A DNA stretch of 64,000 nt from Bartonella taylorii 8TBB. Lineage in GTDB: Bacteria > Pseudomonadota > Alphaproteobacteria > Rhizobiales > Rhizobiaceae. Position 1 is the first letter of the stretch. Each line of letters opens with the position of its first letter. The stretch is taken from positions 17,952-81,951 of the forward strand of contig NZ_CADEAG010000009.1 of NCBI RefSeq assembly GCF_902825155.1, written 5' to 3'. A model generated the notes under the pieces. The model was given only the letters and a program-made list of their open reading frames with translations. It did no database searches and was not told the origin of the DNA. The translations under genes and the position numbers were made by a program. Below are positions 51,145-61,605 of this stretch, one piece after another.

Positions 51145-51630
51145 TTAGCGCTTTGAAAATTGGAAAGAACGACGCGCTTTTGCTTTACCGTATTTTTTAC
51201 GTTCAACAACGCGACTATCACGGGTGAGAAATCCACCTTTTTTCAAAATCGTGCGAAGTTCTGGCTCATAATAGGTTAAAGCTTTGGAAATGCCATGGCG
51301 TACTGCACCAGCTTGTCCGGAAAGACCGCCGCCTGCAACGGTTGCAACAATATCAAACTGAGTATCTCTGTTCGTTGCAACAATTGGCTGACGAAGAATC
51401 ATTCTAAGAACAGGACGAGCAAAATATTTGTCGAATTCCTTATTGTTAATAATGATTTTTCCAGAGCCTGGTTTGATCCATACGCGAGCAACAGCATCTT
51501 TACGTTTTCCTGTTGCATAGGCACGTCCTTGTGAATCAATCTTTTGCACGTGGATAGGAGCGACATTTTCATGAGTTTCTGCAATATTTGTTACTGCACC
51601 AAGCTCAGAAAGAGAATTAATTTCAGCCAT
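51145..51630 (-). CDS. rpsI: 30S ribosomal protein S9
   Basis: S9 contacts P-site tRNA with its C-terminal tail. The 161-aa protein carries [55 protein letters not shown] and the C-terminal [20 protein letters not shown], which ends in the invariant SKR. The N-terminal extension of about 35 residues is usual for alphaproteobacteria. It follows rplM after 2 nt. Confidence 0.98.
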   Translation of the reverse strand: MAEINSLSELGAVTNIAETHENVAPIHVQKIDSQGRAYATGKRKDAVARVWIKPGSGKIIINNKEFDKYFARPVLRMILRQPIVATNRDTQFDIVATVAGGGLSGQAGAVRHGISKALTYYEPELRTILKKGGFLTRDSRVVERKKYGKAKARRSFQFSKR

Positions 51631-51632
51631 AA

Positions 51633-52097
51633 TTAAGCAATCCTTTTGTTTTTGCGGTTTAGAGCACCAACGTCAAGAGCTTCAGGCTGTTGTGCCACAT
51701 GCGGGTGTTGGATTCCAGCATAAACACGCAGATTCTTCAATTGGCGACGGCCAAGTGGTCCACGAGGAATCATACGTTCTACAGCCTTTTCAATAACGCG
51801 TTCAGGAAAACGTCCTTCAAGAATCTGACGCGCTGTACGTTCTTTGATTCCACCAATATAGCCGGTATGCCAATAATATTTTTTATCTGTATATTTTTTA
51901 CCGGTAAGAGATATTTTATCTGCATTGATCACAATAACATTGTCACCATCATCGACATGTGGAGTAAATGTAGCTTTATGTTTGCCACGTAAGCGATTAG
52001 CAACGAATGTGGCAAGACGACCTAAAACAAGGTTTTCTGCGTCAATAATAACCCATTTTTTCACCACTTCAGTTGGCTTTTGTGAAAAAGTTGCCAT
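51633..52097 (-). CDS. rplM: 50S ribosomal protein L13
   Basis: L13 is an early 50S assembly protein. The 154-aa sequence has [60 protein letters not shown] and the [20 protein letters not shown] signature. It heads the rplM-rpsI operon, the universal order. A 298-nt interval upstream separates it from the divergent recJ and contains both promoters. Confidence 0.98.
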   Translation of the reverse strand: MATFSQKPTEVVKKWVIIDAENLVLGRLATFVANRLRGKHKATFTPHVDDGDNVIVINADKISLTGKKYTDKKYYWHTGYIGGIKERTARQILEGRFPERVIEKAVERMIPRGPLGRRQLKNLRVYAGIQHPHVAQQPEALDVGALNRKNKRIA

Positions 52098-52395
52098 AGA
52101 AGTATCCTTTAATTAAATCCCTTTAAAACTTAAGGGCATTTTTATTGCTTTGCGTTGAAGATTGATATCATAGCGAAATATTTAACGCGTACTACTTGCT
52201 CTGATATAATGTCTTTTGGTTTACGTCAAGAGAAAATAAAAACTTATAAAACAGTACTTTATGATTGAGGTACTATAATACTACGCATTGAGAGGTATTG
52301 ATGCACTTTTTAAATGAGAATAGACGCTGAGAAAGAAAGTTTTATCTTTAAGTCCTGATTGTATTTTATTCATCTTCATTATAAAATAAGTAATA

Positions 52396-54180
52396 ATGCA
52401 GCGGTCTCTTTATTTTCTCAATGTCAAATCTTCTGCTTGTGGTCAGGCTTGGTTAGATGCTCTTGATATTCAAGGGGCCAATAACGCTCGTGCGATTTCT
52501 CAAAAATTTGGTCTTCCAGATCAGTTGGCGCGGGTTCTTTCAGCAAGAGATGTTGATGAATCTGAAGCTGTTGCTTTTATCAATCCAACGTTGCGCACGT
52601 TAATGCCTGATCCAGAAAGTTTTAACGATATGCAATGTGCAGCAGAGCGTATTGTTAAAGCTATTTTGAATCAAGAGAAGGTTGCAGTTTTTGGTGACTA
52701 TGACGTTGATGGTGCTTGTTCATCAGCACTGGTAGCGCGCTTTTTCCGTTATTTTGGTATGGAAGTAAAAATTTATATTCCTGATCGTATCGTTGAAGGA
52801 TATGGCCCAAATGAACAAGCAATGAGAATGCTCGTGCAAGAAGGTGCCCATTTAATTATTACCGTTGATTGTGGTGCAAATAGTCCAGATGCAGTAAAAG
52901 CAGCAAGGCTTGCAGGCGCTGATGTTATAATTTTAGATCATCATCAAATGTCAGAGGTTCATCAAGAAGCTATTGCTCTTGTCAATCCTAATCGTCCTGA
53001 TGATTTTTCTGGACAGGGGCATTTATGCGCTGCTGGCGTTGTCTTTGTTACATTAGCATGGGTTCATCATTTATTGCGGAAGAAAAAATTTAAAGGAAAG
53101 CTTCCTGACCTTCTAAGTATGCTCGATCTTGTTGCGTTGGCGACTATATGTGATGTCGTTCCATTACAAGGTGTTAATCGTGCTTTTGTAGTTAAAGGGC
53201 TTCAAGTTGCTCGTTCCATGCATAATCTTGGGATAGCAGCTTTAACAAAGGTTGCGCGTATAGGTGAGCCGCTTAATAGCTTTCATTTAGGTTTTTTATT
53301 AGGTCCTAGAATTAATGCAGGAGGTCGTATTGGAGATCAGGCTTTGGGAGCGCGTTTGCTCAGCTGTAATAATAAAGATGAGGCTGAGAGAATAGCAGAA
53401 CAATTGAATCAGCTTAATCAAGAACGTCAAGAAATGGAGAACATTCAATTAGAGCAAGCAGAAACTTATATTGCTTCTCTTTATCAAGAGAGTGAAACAC
53501 CACGGTCACTTGTCATTGCTCATCAAGAATGGCATCCGGGAATTATTGGTATTCTCGCATCTCGCTTAAAAGAGCGTTTTTTTTGTCCTGTTTTTGCAAT
53601 TGCTTTGAAAGAAGATGGAAGTGGTGTGGGATCGGGACGCTCAATGAGCGGTATAGATTTAGGGGCACTTGTTCGTGAAGCTGTCACATTAAATTTATTA
53701 GAAAAGGGAGGGGGGCATAGTATGGCAGCAGGGATCACAATCCAATCGACAAAAATTGAAACTTTTAGAGAATGGCTAGAAGAAAAAGTCTCTTTAATGG
53801 TTTCGCAGTTGCGTGCTAAAAAGTCTCTCAATATAGATGGTTGTCTTTCTGCCTCTGGTGCTAATAAAGAGCTTTTTGAGATGATCGAAAAAGCAGGTCC
53901 ATTTGGTTCAGGAAATAATACACCTGTTTTTGTTCTTCCTTCTCATCGGCTCGTTCATCTAAGTGAGGTTGGAAAAGGACATCTTCGCCTTGTTATTTCT
54001 AATATTGAAGGAAAAAAACTGCAAGGAATAGCTTTTCGTGCTGTAGGAACAGCGCTTGGTGATTTTCTTTTTGAAAATATTGGCGAAATAATCCATTTGG
54101 CTGGTAATCTTAGCTTGAATTATTGGAATGGAACGATTAATCCACAACTGCGTGTGATTGACGCAGCAGCGGTAGTTTAA
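52396..54180 (+). CDS. recJ: Single-stranded-DNA-specific exonuclease RecJ
   Basis: RecJ is a 5'-3' ssDNA exonuclease in recombination and mismatch repair. The DHH-family motifs are visible: VAVFGDYDVDGACSSALVAR (motif I), ITVDCGANS (II), VIILDHHQMSEV (DHH, III) and the DHHA1-domain motif RINAGGRIGDQALGA, then the C-terminal GGHSMAAGITIQ (GGH motif). The 594-aa length is normal. It converges with parE after a 19-nt gap. Confidence 0.96.
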   Translation: MQRSLYFLNVKSSACGQAWLDALDIQGANNARAISQKFGLPDQLARVLSARDVDESEAVAFINPTLRTLMPDPESFNDMQCAAERIVKAILNQEKVAVFGDYDVDGACSSALVARFFRYFGMEVKIYIPDRIVEGYGPNEQAMRMLVQEGAHLIITVDCGANSPDAVKAARLAGADVIILDHHQMSEVHQEAIALVNPNRPDDFSGQGHLCAAGVVFVTLAWVHHLLRKKKFKGKLPDLLSMLDLVALATICDVVPLQGVNRAFVVKGLQVARSMHNLGIAALTKVARIGEPLNSFHLGFLLGPRINAGGRIGDQALGARLLSCNNKDEAERIAEQLNQLNQERQEMENIQLEQAETYIASLYQESETPRSLVIAHQEWHPGIIGILASRLKERFFCPVFAIALKEDGSGVGSGRSMSGIDLGALVREAVTLNLLEKGGGHSMAAGITIQSTKIETFREWLEEKVSLMVSQLRAKKSLNIDGCLSASGANKELFEMIEKAGPFGSGNNTPVFVLPSHRLVHLSEVGKGHLRLVISNIEGKKLQGIAFRAVGTALGDFLFENIGEIIHLAGNLSLNYWNGTINPQLRVIDAAAVV

Positions 54181-54199
54181 GAGAGAGTTTTTTTGAAAA

Positions 54200-56266
54200 T
54201 TAGATGTCTAGATGAGAAGCAAAAGTAGAATTTTCTTGTATAAAACGAAACCGCGCTTCTGGTTTTGTTCCCATGAGACTCTCTACTGTATTTTTAGTTT
54301 CTTGCATTTCCATTGTATCAATAGAAATACGTAGCAGTGTACGTTTTTGAGGATGCATAGTCGTTTCTTTAAGCTGTTCAGCGCGCATTTCACCAAGTCC
54401 TTTGAAACGACCAATTTCGATTTTAGCTTTTCCAGTAAATTCGGTCTTTAGTAATTCATCCTTATGGGTATCATCACGTGCATAAGCGACTTTTCCTCCT
54501 TGTGATATTCTGTAAAGAGGAGGCACTGCAAGGTACAAATGTCCTTGACGAATAAGATCGGGCATCTCTTGAAAAAAGAAAGTAATGAGAAGAGAGGCAA
54601 TATGAGCACCATCAACATCCGCATCGGTCATAATGATAATACGTTCATATCTGAGATCTTTTTCGCGATACTTAGTGCGCGTTCCACATCCAAGAGCAAG
54701 TATAAGATCGCCAATTGTTTGGCTTGAGTTCATTTTCTCGTGTGCGGCACTGGCTACATTTAGGATTTTTCCACGAAGAGGTAAAATTGCTTGATTTGCT
54801 CTGTCTCGCGCTTGTTTAGCGGAACCACCAGCAGAATCACCTTCAACAATGAATAATTCAGCTCCAGCGGCAGAGTTTTGGCTGCAATCTGCAAGTTTAC
54901 CGGGAAGACGTAATTTACGTACAGCAGTTTTCCGACTTATTTCTCTGTCTTGACGCCGTCTAACACGTTCTTCAGCACGTTCAACAACCCAATCGAGAAG
55001 TTTTGTGGATTCTTGTGGAGAATTTGTCAGCCAATGATCGAAAGGATCACGTATAGCATTTTCAACGATACGTTGTGCTTCGATTGTTGCTAATCGATCT
55101 TTGGTTTGTCCAACAAATTCAGGATTTCTGATGAAGACTGAAAGTATTGCAGCCGTTGAAATCATAACATCATCGGATGTAATGATAGAAGCACGTTTGT
55201 TGCCTATTAACTCAGCGTAAGATTTCAATCCGCGCAAAAGAGCTTGGCGCAATCCCATTTCGTGTGTTCCCCCTTCTCCGGTGGGGATAGTATTGCAGTA
55301 AGATTGCACGCAGGCATCGCCACCATGCCAAGCAATAGCCCATTCAACGGAGCCATGGCCATTACATTGTTTTGTTTTGCCAGAAAAAATTTCCGACGTT
55401 ACTCGATATTCATCTTTCAGAGATGAGAGTAAATAGTCTTTAAGGCCATCAGGGAAGTGAAAAACAGCTTTTTCAGGAATATTTTTTGTTTCTTCGAGTA
55501 TGATAGGGTCACAATTCCAGCGAATTTTTACGCCGCCAAAAAGATAAGCCTTGGAGCGTGCCATCTTATAAATTTTTTCTGGATCAAAAGCTGCTTTTTC
55601 ACCAAAAATTTTACTATCAGGATGAAAACGAACGCGTGTGCCACGACGATTATAAACATCACCCAAATCTTCCAATTCAGATTGAGGAATACCGCGTGAA
55701 AAGCGTTGTCGATAAAGTTTTCGTTCTCGTGCTACTTCGACTTCCATATCATCGCAAAGAGCATTAACAACAGAAATTCCTACTCCATGAAGCCCTCCAG
55801 CAGTTTGATAAGCTTTTCCATCAAATTTTCCACCTGAATGGAGTTGTGTCATAATGACTTCAAGAGTAGATTTATCAGGCATTTGAGGATGGTTTTCGAC
55901 AGGAATGCCACGTCCATTATCTGTAACCGTTAAATAGCCGTTTCTATCTAGCGATACATCAATTAAATCTGCATAACCAGCGACAGCTTCATCCATGGCG
56001 TTATCAATAATTTCGGCAAATAAATGATGAAGTGCTTTACTATCTGTTCCACCAATATACATTCCAGGACGTAAACGCACAGGCTCTAAACCCTCAAGCA
56101 CTCGAATAGAGAGAGCATTATAGCTATCTTCTTGCGTATCTTTCGTATTTTTTTTCGAAGCCATTGCTTCTGGTTTCATAGGGAATTGTAAATTTTTTTC
56201 TTTTGTATTTACCCGAGACTGTGCATTATTTAAAATACTAAAAAGATCTTTGCTGTTATCGCTCAT
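54200..56266 (-). CDS. parE: DNA topoisomerase IV subunit B
   Basis: ParE is the ATPase subunit of topoisomerase IV for chromosome decatenation. The GHKL ATP site has EIIDNAMDEAVAGYAD, VTDNGRGIPVENHPQMP, GGLHGVGISVVNAL; the TOPRIM domain carries LFIVEGDSAGGSAKQARDRA and IIMTDADVDGAHIASLL. At 688 aa, and with the PLYRISQGGKVAYARD text, it groups with alphaproteobacterial ParE more than GyrB (which is about 800 aa). The N-terminal about 40 residues before the DSYNALSIRVLEGLEPVRLR core are family-variable. Confidence 0.95.
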   Translation of the reverse strand: MSDNSKDLFSILNNAQSRVNTKEKNLQFPMKPEAMASKKNTKDTQEDSYNALSIRVLEGLEPVRLRPGMYIGGTDSKALHHLFAEIIDNAMDEAVAGYADLIDVSLDRNGYLTVTDNGRGIPVENHPQMPDKSTLEVIMTQLHSGGKFDGKAYQTAGGLHGVGISVVNALCDDMEVEVARERKLYRQRFSRGIPQSELEDLGDVYNRRGTRVRFHPDSKIFGEKAAFDPEKIYKMARSKAYLFGGVKIRWNCDPIILEETKNIPEKAVFHFPDGLKDYLLSSLKDEYRVTSEIFSGKTKQCNGHGSVEWAIAWHGGDACVQSYCNTIPTGEGGTHEMGLRQALLRGLKSYAELIGNKRASIITSDDVMISTAAILSVFIRNPEFVGQTKDRLATIEAQRIVENAIRDPFDHWLTNSPQESTKLLDWVVERAEERVRRRQDREISRKTAVRKLRLPGKLADCSQNSAAGAELFIVEGDSAGGSAKQARDRANQAILPLRGKILNVASAAHEKMNSSQTIGDLILALGCGTRTKYREKDLRYERIIIMTDADVDGAHIASLLITFFFQEMPDLIRQGHLYLAVPPLYRISQGGKVAYARDDTHKDELLKTEFTGKAKIEIGRFKGLGEMRAEQLKETTMHPQKRTLLRISIDTMEMQETKNTVESLMGTKPEARFRFIQENSTFASHLDI

Positions 56267-56346
56267 AGCGTTTGATTATCCACCTCACAAAATAAAACCT
56301 TCAGAAAATAAATTTATGCCTGTTTTTTATTTAAAAATCAATGCAC

Positions 56347-57084
56347 TTAGGAAACATCAATTGTTGGACCAAAAATTTGTTCAAATGTTTGTTTGAGAAC
56401 AATATCAATATCATGCATTTTTATAGGGAATCCTAAATCAAAAAAGCTGGTTACACCGTAATTTGTGATTCCGCAGGGGACAATCCCTGAATAGTGCGCT
56501 AAATTTGGATTAACATTGATAGAAACACCATGAAAGCTTACCCATTTGCGTACACGAATGCCAATAGCCGCGATTTTATCTTCGCAAGAGAAGTCGCTTC
56601 GTGTAGAAGAGCAATCGGAACGTTTAACCCAAACACCAACGCGATCTTCGCGGCGTTCACCTTTAATATTGAATTTTGCAAGCATTTGTATGATCCATTC
56701 TTCTAAAGCACTAATAAAAGCACGGATGTCTTGTTTTCGGCGTTTAAGATCAAGCATAATATAAGCAATACGTTGACCTGGACCATGATATGTAAATTCA
56801 CCACCGCGGCCTGCTTCATAAACAGGAAACAAATGAGGTGCTAAAAGATCTTTTTTGTTTGCACTTGTACCAGCTGTATAAAGGGAAGGATGCTCAAGAA
56901 GCCAAACTTGTTCATGCGCATTTTTTGCAAGAATGTTTTCTACACGCTCTTGCATATAACGCAGTGCTTCAGGATATTCGACCAAGTTATTACTTATTTT
57001 CCATTCAACTGGTGGATTCCGGAGGACTGTTTTAAACTGATGTGGTAAATGATTACGATCAGTATGTTTTAATTCAAATGGCAT
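56347..57084 (-). CDS. lipB: Lipoyl(octanoyl) transferase LipB
   Basis: LipB transfers octanoyl from ACP to lipoyl domains of 2-oxoacid dehydrogenases. The signatures are [59 protein letters not shown] and the catalytic Cys-containing [17 protein letters not shown] 57084 (245 aa) is taken; TTG 57090 also fits the frame. It lies 80 nt upstream of parE on the same strand with no clear terminator. Confidence 0.94.
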   Translation of the reverse strand: MPFELKHTDRNHLPHQFKTVLRNPPVEWKISNNLVEYPEALRYMQERVENILAKNAHEQVWLLEHPSLYTAGTSANKKDLLAPHLFPVYEAGRGGEFTYHGPGQRIAYIMLDLKRRKQDIRAFISALEEWIIQMLAKFNIKGERREDRVGVWVKRSDCSSTRSDFSCEDKIAAIGIRVRKWVSFHGVSINVNPNLAHYSGIVPCGITNYGVTSFFDLGFPIKMHDIDIVLKQTFEQIFGPTIDVS

Positions 57085-57243
57085 GAGCAATATTTATATT
57101 GGTATTTGAGTTCGCGTTACAATCAGTAAATAGAGTTACAGGGTAAGAAGGGTAAGATATGAAATTGTTTATTAAAATTAAGATAACACAATAATGAATT
57201 TTATTTTGGGAAAATTCGCTATGCTTAAAAATATGCACTCCTT

Positions 57244-58095
57244 TTACCACCTTCCTGTTGCACCGCCACCACCTGATGATCCACCACCACCTCTAAATCC
57301 TCCGCCTCCTGAATGGCTACCATAGATTCCACCAGAGCGTCTGCCCGCAGCATTTAAATTTAAAAACCAAGGTGTGAAGATTATACCCATCCAGAGATAT
57401 TTTTGTGGACCTACTTTTTTACCAAAAATCATTGCAAAAATGGGTAAACCAACCATTATAAAAAGGATTAAAAACATAATTGTATTGATTATCATTTCTT
57501 CTTGTTCGGCTTGTTTACGTTTTTCTTCAATAGCCCTAGCTTTCTCCTTGATTCGAAAAGAAAAATCAGAATCATTTTCTGTAATAACTTTTATAATTGC
57601 ATGAACGGCTTCGACAATTCCTTTTTGATAATTTCCTTCACGGAAATTGGGAAGAACGAAGTTATTAATGATGACTGAGGACATAGCGTCTGTTAGTTCT
57701 CCTTCCAAACCATAACCCACTTCAATACGTACTTCGCGTTCATTTGGTGCAATGACGAGTAACACACCATTATTGATCTGTTTTTGACCTAATCCCCATG
57801 TACGAAAAAGAGAATTGCTATATGCCTCTATACTGTTTCCTGAAAGGGTGGGGAGAGTTACAATAACAATTTGATCTCCTGTTTGCTCTTCGAGTACAGC
57901 CAGTTTTTCTGTTAAATTCTTTTTTGTTGCATTATCAAGCAAATGAGCTACATCGTTGATATAGCCAGTTAAGGGAGGAAACTTAGTCTGCGAGTAAGCA
58001 ACACTTCCCAATGCAATGACCAAATATAGAGCGCTCAAAAAAGCCCATAAGCATGGAAAAACACTACGTTGCATAGAATGTCGAAACGGTTTCAT
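57244..58095 (-). CDS. TPM-domain (YgcG-like) exported membrane protein
   Basis: A 283-aa protein with an N-terminal signal segment (about 13-35, VFPCLWAFLSALYLVIALGS) and the TPM domain (about 38-180): KFPPLTGYINDVAHLLDNAT, LEEQTGDQIVIVTLPTLSGN and the conserved GVLLVIAPNEREVRIEVGYG. A transmembrane helix at about 210-225 is followed by a Gly/Ser-rich tail (GGGFRGGGGSSGGGGATGRW). TPM proteins usually pair with LemA, as here, where the start overlaps the lemA stop as TAATG. The biochemical role is not settled. Confidence 0.9.
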   Translation of the reverse strand: MKPFRHSMQRSVFPCLWAFLSALYLVIALGSVAYSQTKFPPLTGYINDVAHLLDNATKKNLTEKLAVLEEQTGDQIVIVTLPTLSGNSIEAYSNSLFRTWGLGQKQINNGVLLVIAPNEREVRIEVGYGLEGELTDAMSSVIINNFVLPNFREGNYQKGIVEAVHAIIKVITENDSDFSFRIKEKARAIEEKRKQAEQEEMIINTIMFLILFIMVGLPIFAMIFGKKVGPQKYLWMGIIFTPWFLNLNAAGRRSGGIYGSHSGGGGFRGGGGSSGGGGATGRW

Positions 58096-58739
58096 TAATT
58101 AAAATTGACCTTCGGTGTTTGTTGGCTATTGGTATCAATCGTAAATGTTGGCATAGGCTTAGCATCACGAAACCATAATTTTGCCCAAATCATGGTTGGC
58201 ATTGTTTTGAGAGCTGTATTGTAGGCGCGTACTGTTTCGATATAATCACGGCGCGCAACAGAAATACGGTTTTCAGTTCCTTCTAATTGTGATTGAAGAG
58301 CAAGAAAGTTCTGATTTGCTTTAAGATCAGGATAGTTTTCGACAACAGCCATAAGACGTGAAAGTGCGCTTGATAAATTTGCTTGATTGTTGAGATATTG
58401 CTTCATTATTTCTGGGTTACTCAACATATCTGCATTGATATTTACTTGCGTTGCTTTAGCACGTGCTTCAATAACATTCGTGAAAACAGTTTGTTCATGG
58501 GCAGCATAGGCCTTGACAGTTTCCACGAGATTAGGAATGAGATCTGCACGACGTTGATATTGGTTTAGCACTTCACTCCATGCGGCATGTGCTTTTTCTT
58601 CATTTGTTGGGATCGTATTAAATCCGCAGCCAGTTAAAAATGGTATTAAAAATATCAAAAAAATAGCACTTGAAAATTGCCTTAATATTTTAACCAGAGA
58701 AGAAGTGAGCGTAATTGAAACAGTTCGTACATTTAACAT
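58095..58739 (-). CDS. lemA: LemA-family lipoprotein
   Basis: A membrane-anchored helical protein. The leader carries a lipobox-like FLIPFLTGCGFN. The LemA core is NEEKAHAAWSEVLNQYQRRA, DLIPNLVETVKAYAAHEQTV, a long helix with SRLMAVVENYPDLKANQNFL, LEGTENRISVARRDYIETVR and the C-terminal YNTALKTMPTMIWAKLWFRD. The open frame reaches 58823, but ATG 58739 has GGAG 8 nt upstream and begins just before the signal sequence, so it is used (214 aa). Functions as a pair with the TPM protein. Confidence 0.92.
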   Translation of the reverse strand: MLNVRTVSITLTSSLVKILRQFSSAIFLIFLIPFLTGCGFNTIPTNEEKAHAAWSEVLNQYQRRADLIPNLVETVKAYAAHEQTVFTNVIEARAKATQVNINADMLSNPEIMKQYLNNQANLSSALSRLMAVVENYPDLKANQNFLALQSQLEGTENRISVARRDYIETVRAYNTALKTMPTMIWAKLWFRDAKPMPTFTIDTNSQQTPKVNFN

Positions 58740-59385
58740 AAAGATATCTCCAAAGTTATTTAAATGTACTATATAGGATTTATCTTTTCTGTGAAAAGTA
58801 TTTTTAATTTTATAAAAAGACATTTTATAAAATATATTAATATCTATATGGATTTTAAGTTTATTATCTTTAAGTTATTAAATTAATATTAAAATATTAA
58901 TAACGATATCATACAAAATTATAAATACTAATATTAACTATTATTGCTACAGATTATACTTTGTCAACTTTTTGAGTTAGATATTACTTAGTTTCTGGTA
59001 GGGAAGGTGGATATAAAGCCTATGGTATTATAGCACCTCTTTAAAATTTTAGTTATGAAATTATTATGCTATATAAAGATTCTTGAAAGTCCCCTTCATA
59101 AAGTTTGGGGAGAAAAATGGTAAAAGAATTATACTACGGCATTTGTTAGTCACCTGCGGGGAAAAAATAGCATCCGCAAAGCGAAGTCTCAAACTTCATT
59201 TTAATTTATTAAAGTTCAAAAGTACATGAGATCAACTCATGTTCAACTATACAGAAAAAACGAGTAATAATTGGTGATAATATATGTTCTAGTGGAAGAC
59301 AGAATATCGATATTAAGAATGATAGACAGACAAGATATAGGAAGATTTTTCTGTTAATCGTACAACTTATTATTGAAAGAGGAAA
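58740..59385. other. AT-rich gene-free stretch between lemA and the accessory operon
   Basis: About 640 nt. It is very AT-rich to about 58960. At 59114 a GGGGAG-preceded ATG opens only about ten codons before TAG. No remnant could be identified. It marks the left edge of the accessory 59.4-64 kb segment. Confidence 0.45.
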
Positions 59386-60018
59386 TTATCCAAAGAAAAT
59401 AAAAAAAGAAAACAAAGATAAAACTGTTCCTGTCGCTATATTAATTAAGCCTTTTACACGTTTCTTTTTTAAAGTGGTGCTGGCAAATGATATAAAAATA
59501 GTCATTAAAGTAAACCATGCAAATATGTTGAAGGAATGTATGGTTACAAGTTCAAAGCCTTTTTTAATGCCACCGCCAGAAGACAAAAATTTTGGGAAGG
59601 CTGCTATATAAAATATTGACACTTTGGGGTTTAGTATTTGTGTCAGAAAACCGTCCATATAGCTGGTGAAAAACTTTGTTTTACCTACAGAATGTTTTTC
59701 ATTCTTTGATATTTTTTCTTTTGAATTTAAGCTGTTTATTCCAAATTTAATCGATTTAAAGCCCATGTATAATAAATAGCTGCCACCCATGAGTTTTACT
59801 AAAAAAAACAGCGTTTTGTTGTTGAGAATGAGTGCTGATACACCTAATATGGAAAATGCCCCATGCACATATGTTGCTGTACATAGCCCTAAAACGTTCG
59901 CAAATGCGTTCTTTTTTCCCAGTCTTGTTGCCTTATCGATGATAAGGGCCATATTCGGCCCAGGTGAGATGACTAAAAAAAATGAAACTATAAAAAAGGT
60001 GAGTATTTGGTGATTCAT
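59386..60018 (-). CDS. LysE/RhtB-family amino-acid or metabolite exporter
   Basis: A 210-aa inner-membrane exporter with about six helices. The N-terminal SFFLVISPGPNMALIIDKAT carries the family SPGPN motif. GKKNAFANVLGLCTATYVHG, GGSYLLYMGFKSIKFG and FFTSYMDGFLTQILNPKVSI with its NPK motif follow in order. It is the last cistron of the operon, overlapping the FAH-fold gene by 4 nt. The substrate is probably an amino acid or derivative made by the upstream enzymes (inference). Confidence 0.92.
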   Translation of the reverse strand: MNHQILTFFIVSFFLVISPGPNMALIIDKATRLGKKNAFANVLGLCTATYVHGAFSILGVSALILNNKTLFFLVKLMGGSYLLYMGFKSIKFGINSLNSKEKISKNEKHSVGKTKFFTSYMDGFLTQILNPKVSIFYIAAFPKFLSSGGGIKKGFELVTIHSFNIFAWFTLMTIFISFASTTLKKKRVKGLINIATGTVLSLFSFFIFFG

Positions 60019-60623
60019 TTTACTTCTAATTCTGAAACTAATTTATCTTCGAGATATAATTCTATTTTATCAAACTTAGAAAGTTTCCCTACTCCCTGTG
60101 GAGTGCCTGTATATATGATATCATCACGTCTTAGCTGAATGTAGTGACTTAAGAATGATATTATTTTCTCAAAGCTAAAGATCATATTTTTCGTATTACC
60201 AAGTTGCCTCGTTTTGCCATTCAACTTCATTGTAAAGCTTATTGGGTTGTTTATTTTTTCCTTGTTTATGAAGTCAGAGACGTATGCCGCTCCTTTAAAT
60301 CCTTTAGATAAAAGCCAGGGCAGCTTTTTTTCTTTCAGTTTTGTTTGCAAATCCCGCGCTGTGAGATCAAGACCTATTGCTATGGCATCATAGCATTCTT
60401 TTGCTTCCGCCTCCGTGACCATGAAAGCGTCCTTTGAGATTTTGAGCACAATTTCAGTTTCAAAATGGATTTCTTTGGAAAAACTAGGGAGATAAATTTC
60501 ATTTCCTAAAACGAGTGAACTATTCGGTTTGCTAAAGATAACCGGTTCATCTTCAACAACATTGCCTAGTTCATGAACATGTTCAACATAATTGCGTCCA
60601 ACACAGTAAATGTCATTTATCAT
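60015..60623 (-). CDS. Fumarylacetoacetate hydrolase (FAH)-fold enzyme
   Basis: A 202-aa short FAHD1-like protein, a fold that hydrolyses acylpyruvates, decarboxylates oxaloacetate or hydrates ketopentenoates. The metal ligands are visible as Glu55 and Glu57 in IHFETEIVLKI and Asp86 in AIGLDLTARDLQTKL. The start YCVGRNYVEHVHELGN and the end RRDDIIYTGTPQGVGKLSKF are typical. It overlaps the upstream dehydrogenase by 11 nt and the downstream LysE gene by 4 nt. Substrate unknown. Confidence 0.88.
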   Translation of the reverse strand: MINDIYCVGRNYVEHVHELGNVVEDEPVIFSKPNSSLVLGNEIYLPSFSKEIHFETEIVLKISKDAFMVTEAEAKECYDAIAIGLDLTARDLQTKLKEKKLPWLLSKGFKGAAYVSDFINKEKINNPISFTMKLNGKTRQLGNTKNMIFSFEKIISFLSHYIQLRRDDIIYTGTPQGVGKLSKFDKIELYLEDKLVSELEVK

Positions 60624-61605
60624 AGGAAACCACCAAATTTTTCATTTTCTTTTTGTATAGGCAAGATATCACTGTGGAAACAATATCTTTTCTCATATCG
60701 ATATGTGAGCTTTCTGAAAAATATGCATTGTGTGGGTTAATAACCAACCTTGACGACAACCAGTTAGCATTGTCTCGCCAAGCTTTAATAAGAGGGTGAC
60801 TCCTTGGTGGCTCCATAGGGAGAACATCAAGGAGGACGTGAAACTCAGGATTCTCCCTTAGATGCTTTTCTAAACAATCAAAATCACTCAGGATTTTACC
60901 CCTTGCTGTGTTCACTAAGATACCGTTTTTCTTCATCTTTTTGAGGAATGCTGAATTAATCATTCCCGTTGTTTTTTTTGTAAGAGGGCAGTGTAATGAT
61001 ACCACATCAGATTCTTCCAGAAGATAATCAATATCTTCGAGAAGTTTGAAGTTGAGTGATTTAGCAAGACCTTCATCAATGTATGGATCATAGACAATTA
61101 CCTTGCATCCAAAAGGACTTAACCGTTCTAGTGTTGCTTTTCCTATTTTACCTAGCCCAATCAATCCAATGGTTTTATGTTTTAAACGGAATGTTTTAAA
61201 ATTGTTTTCTTGCCATGTTTTATCATATTTTTTTGCTAAATCATTATGTCTAGAGACTTGCCTGCAACCCTCCAAAATCATGGTTAAGGCAGTGTCAGCC
61301 ACTTCATCTATACAATAAGAAGGGTTATTAGCAAATTCAACGCCATGCCTTCTAAGTGCTTTATAATCTACTTGGTCATAACCGATACCAAAGCGTACAG
61401 CTATTTTACATTTACGCAATTTCTTGGCTGTTTTCTCTGTTATTTTTGCATGCCAGATCAAGAGAGCATCAATATCTTCCAGAATTTCAGTAGGAAAGTC
61501 TTCTTCATTTAAAGTATTGAAAAAATAAAACTCAGCACCCAAGTCAGTCAGTGGTTTTTCAAATTCACTTATTTCAGTTATTCTATCGGTTATCGCAATT
61601 TTCAT
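60613..61605 (-). CDS. D-isomer-specific 2-hydroxyacid dehydrogenase
   Basis: A 330-aa NAD-dependent enzyme that interconverts 2-hydroxy and 2-oxo acids. The Rossmann motif GLIGLGKIG lies at about 147-155 followed by Asp173 (NAD preference). Catalytic Arg235 is in VNTARGKIL, Glu265 in LPMEPPRSHP and His292 in INPHNAYFS. The sequence is of the CtBP/GyaR-like branch. It overlaps the dioxygenase reading frame by 4 nt (ATGA) and the FAH gene by 11 nt. The substrate cannot be told from sequence. Confidence 0.9.
   Translation of the reverse strand: MKIAITDRITEISEFEKPLTDLGAEFYFFNTLNEEDFPTEILEDIDALLIWHAKITEKTAKKLRKCKIAVRFGIGYDQVDYKALRRHGVEFANNPSYCIDEVADTALTMILEGCRQVSRHNDLAKKYDKTWQENNFKTFRLKHKTIGLIGLGKIGKATLERLSPFGCKVIVYDPYIDEGLAKSLNFKLLEDIDYLLEESDVVSLHCPLTKKTTGMINSAFLKKMKKNGILVNTARGKILSDFDCLEKHLRENPEFHVLLDVLPMEPPRSHPLIKAWRDNANWLSSRLVINPHNAYFSESSHIDMRKDIVSTVISCLYKKKMKNLVVSYDK

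Noticed and set aside
59114..59150. Ten-codon ORF with a good GGGGAG site, considered as a leader peptide
   Set aside because: No amino-acid run, attenuator hairpin or following plus-strand gene; the next genes are on the minus strand.
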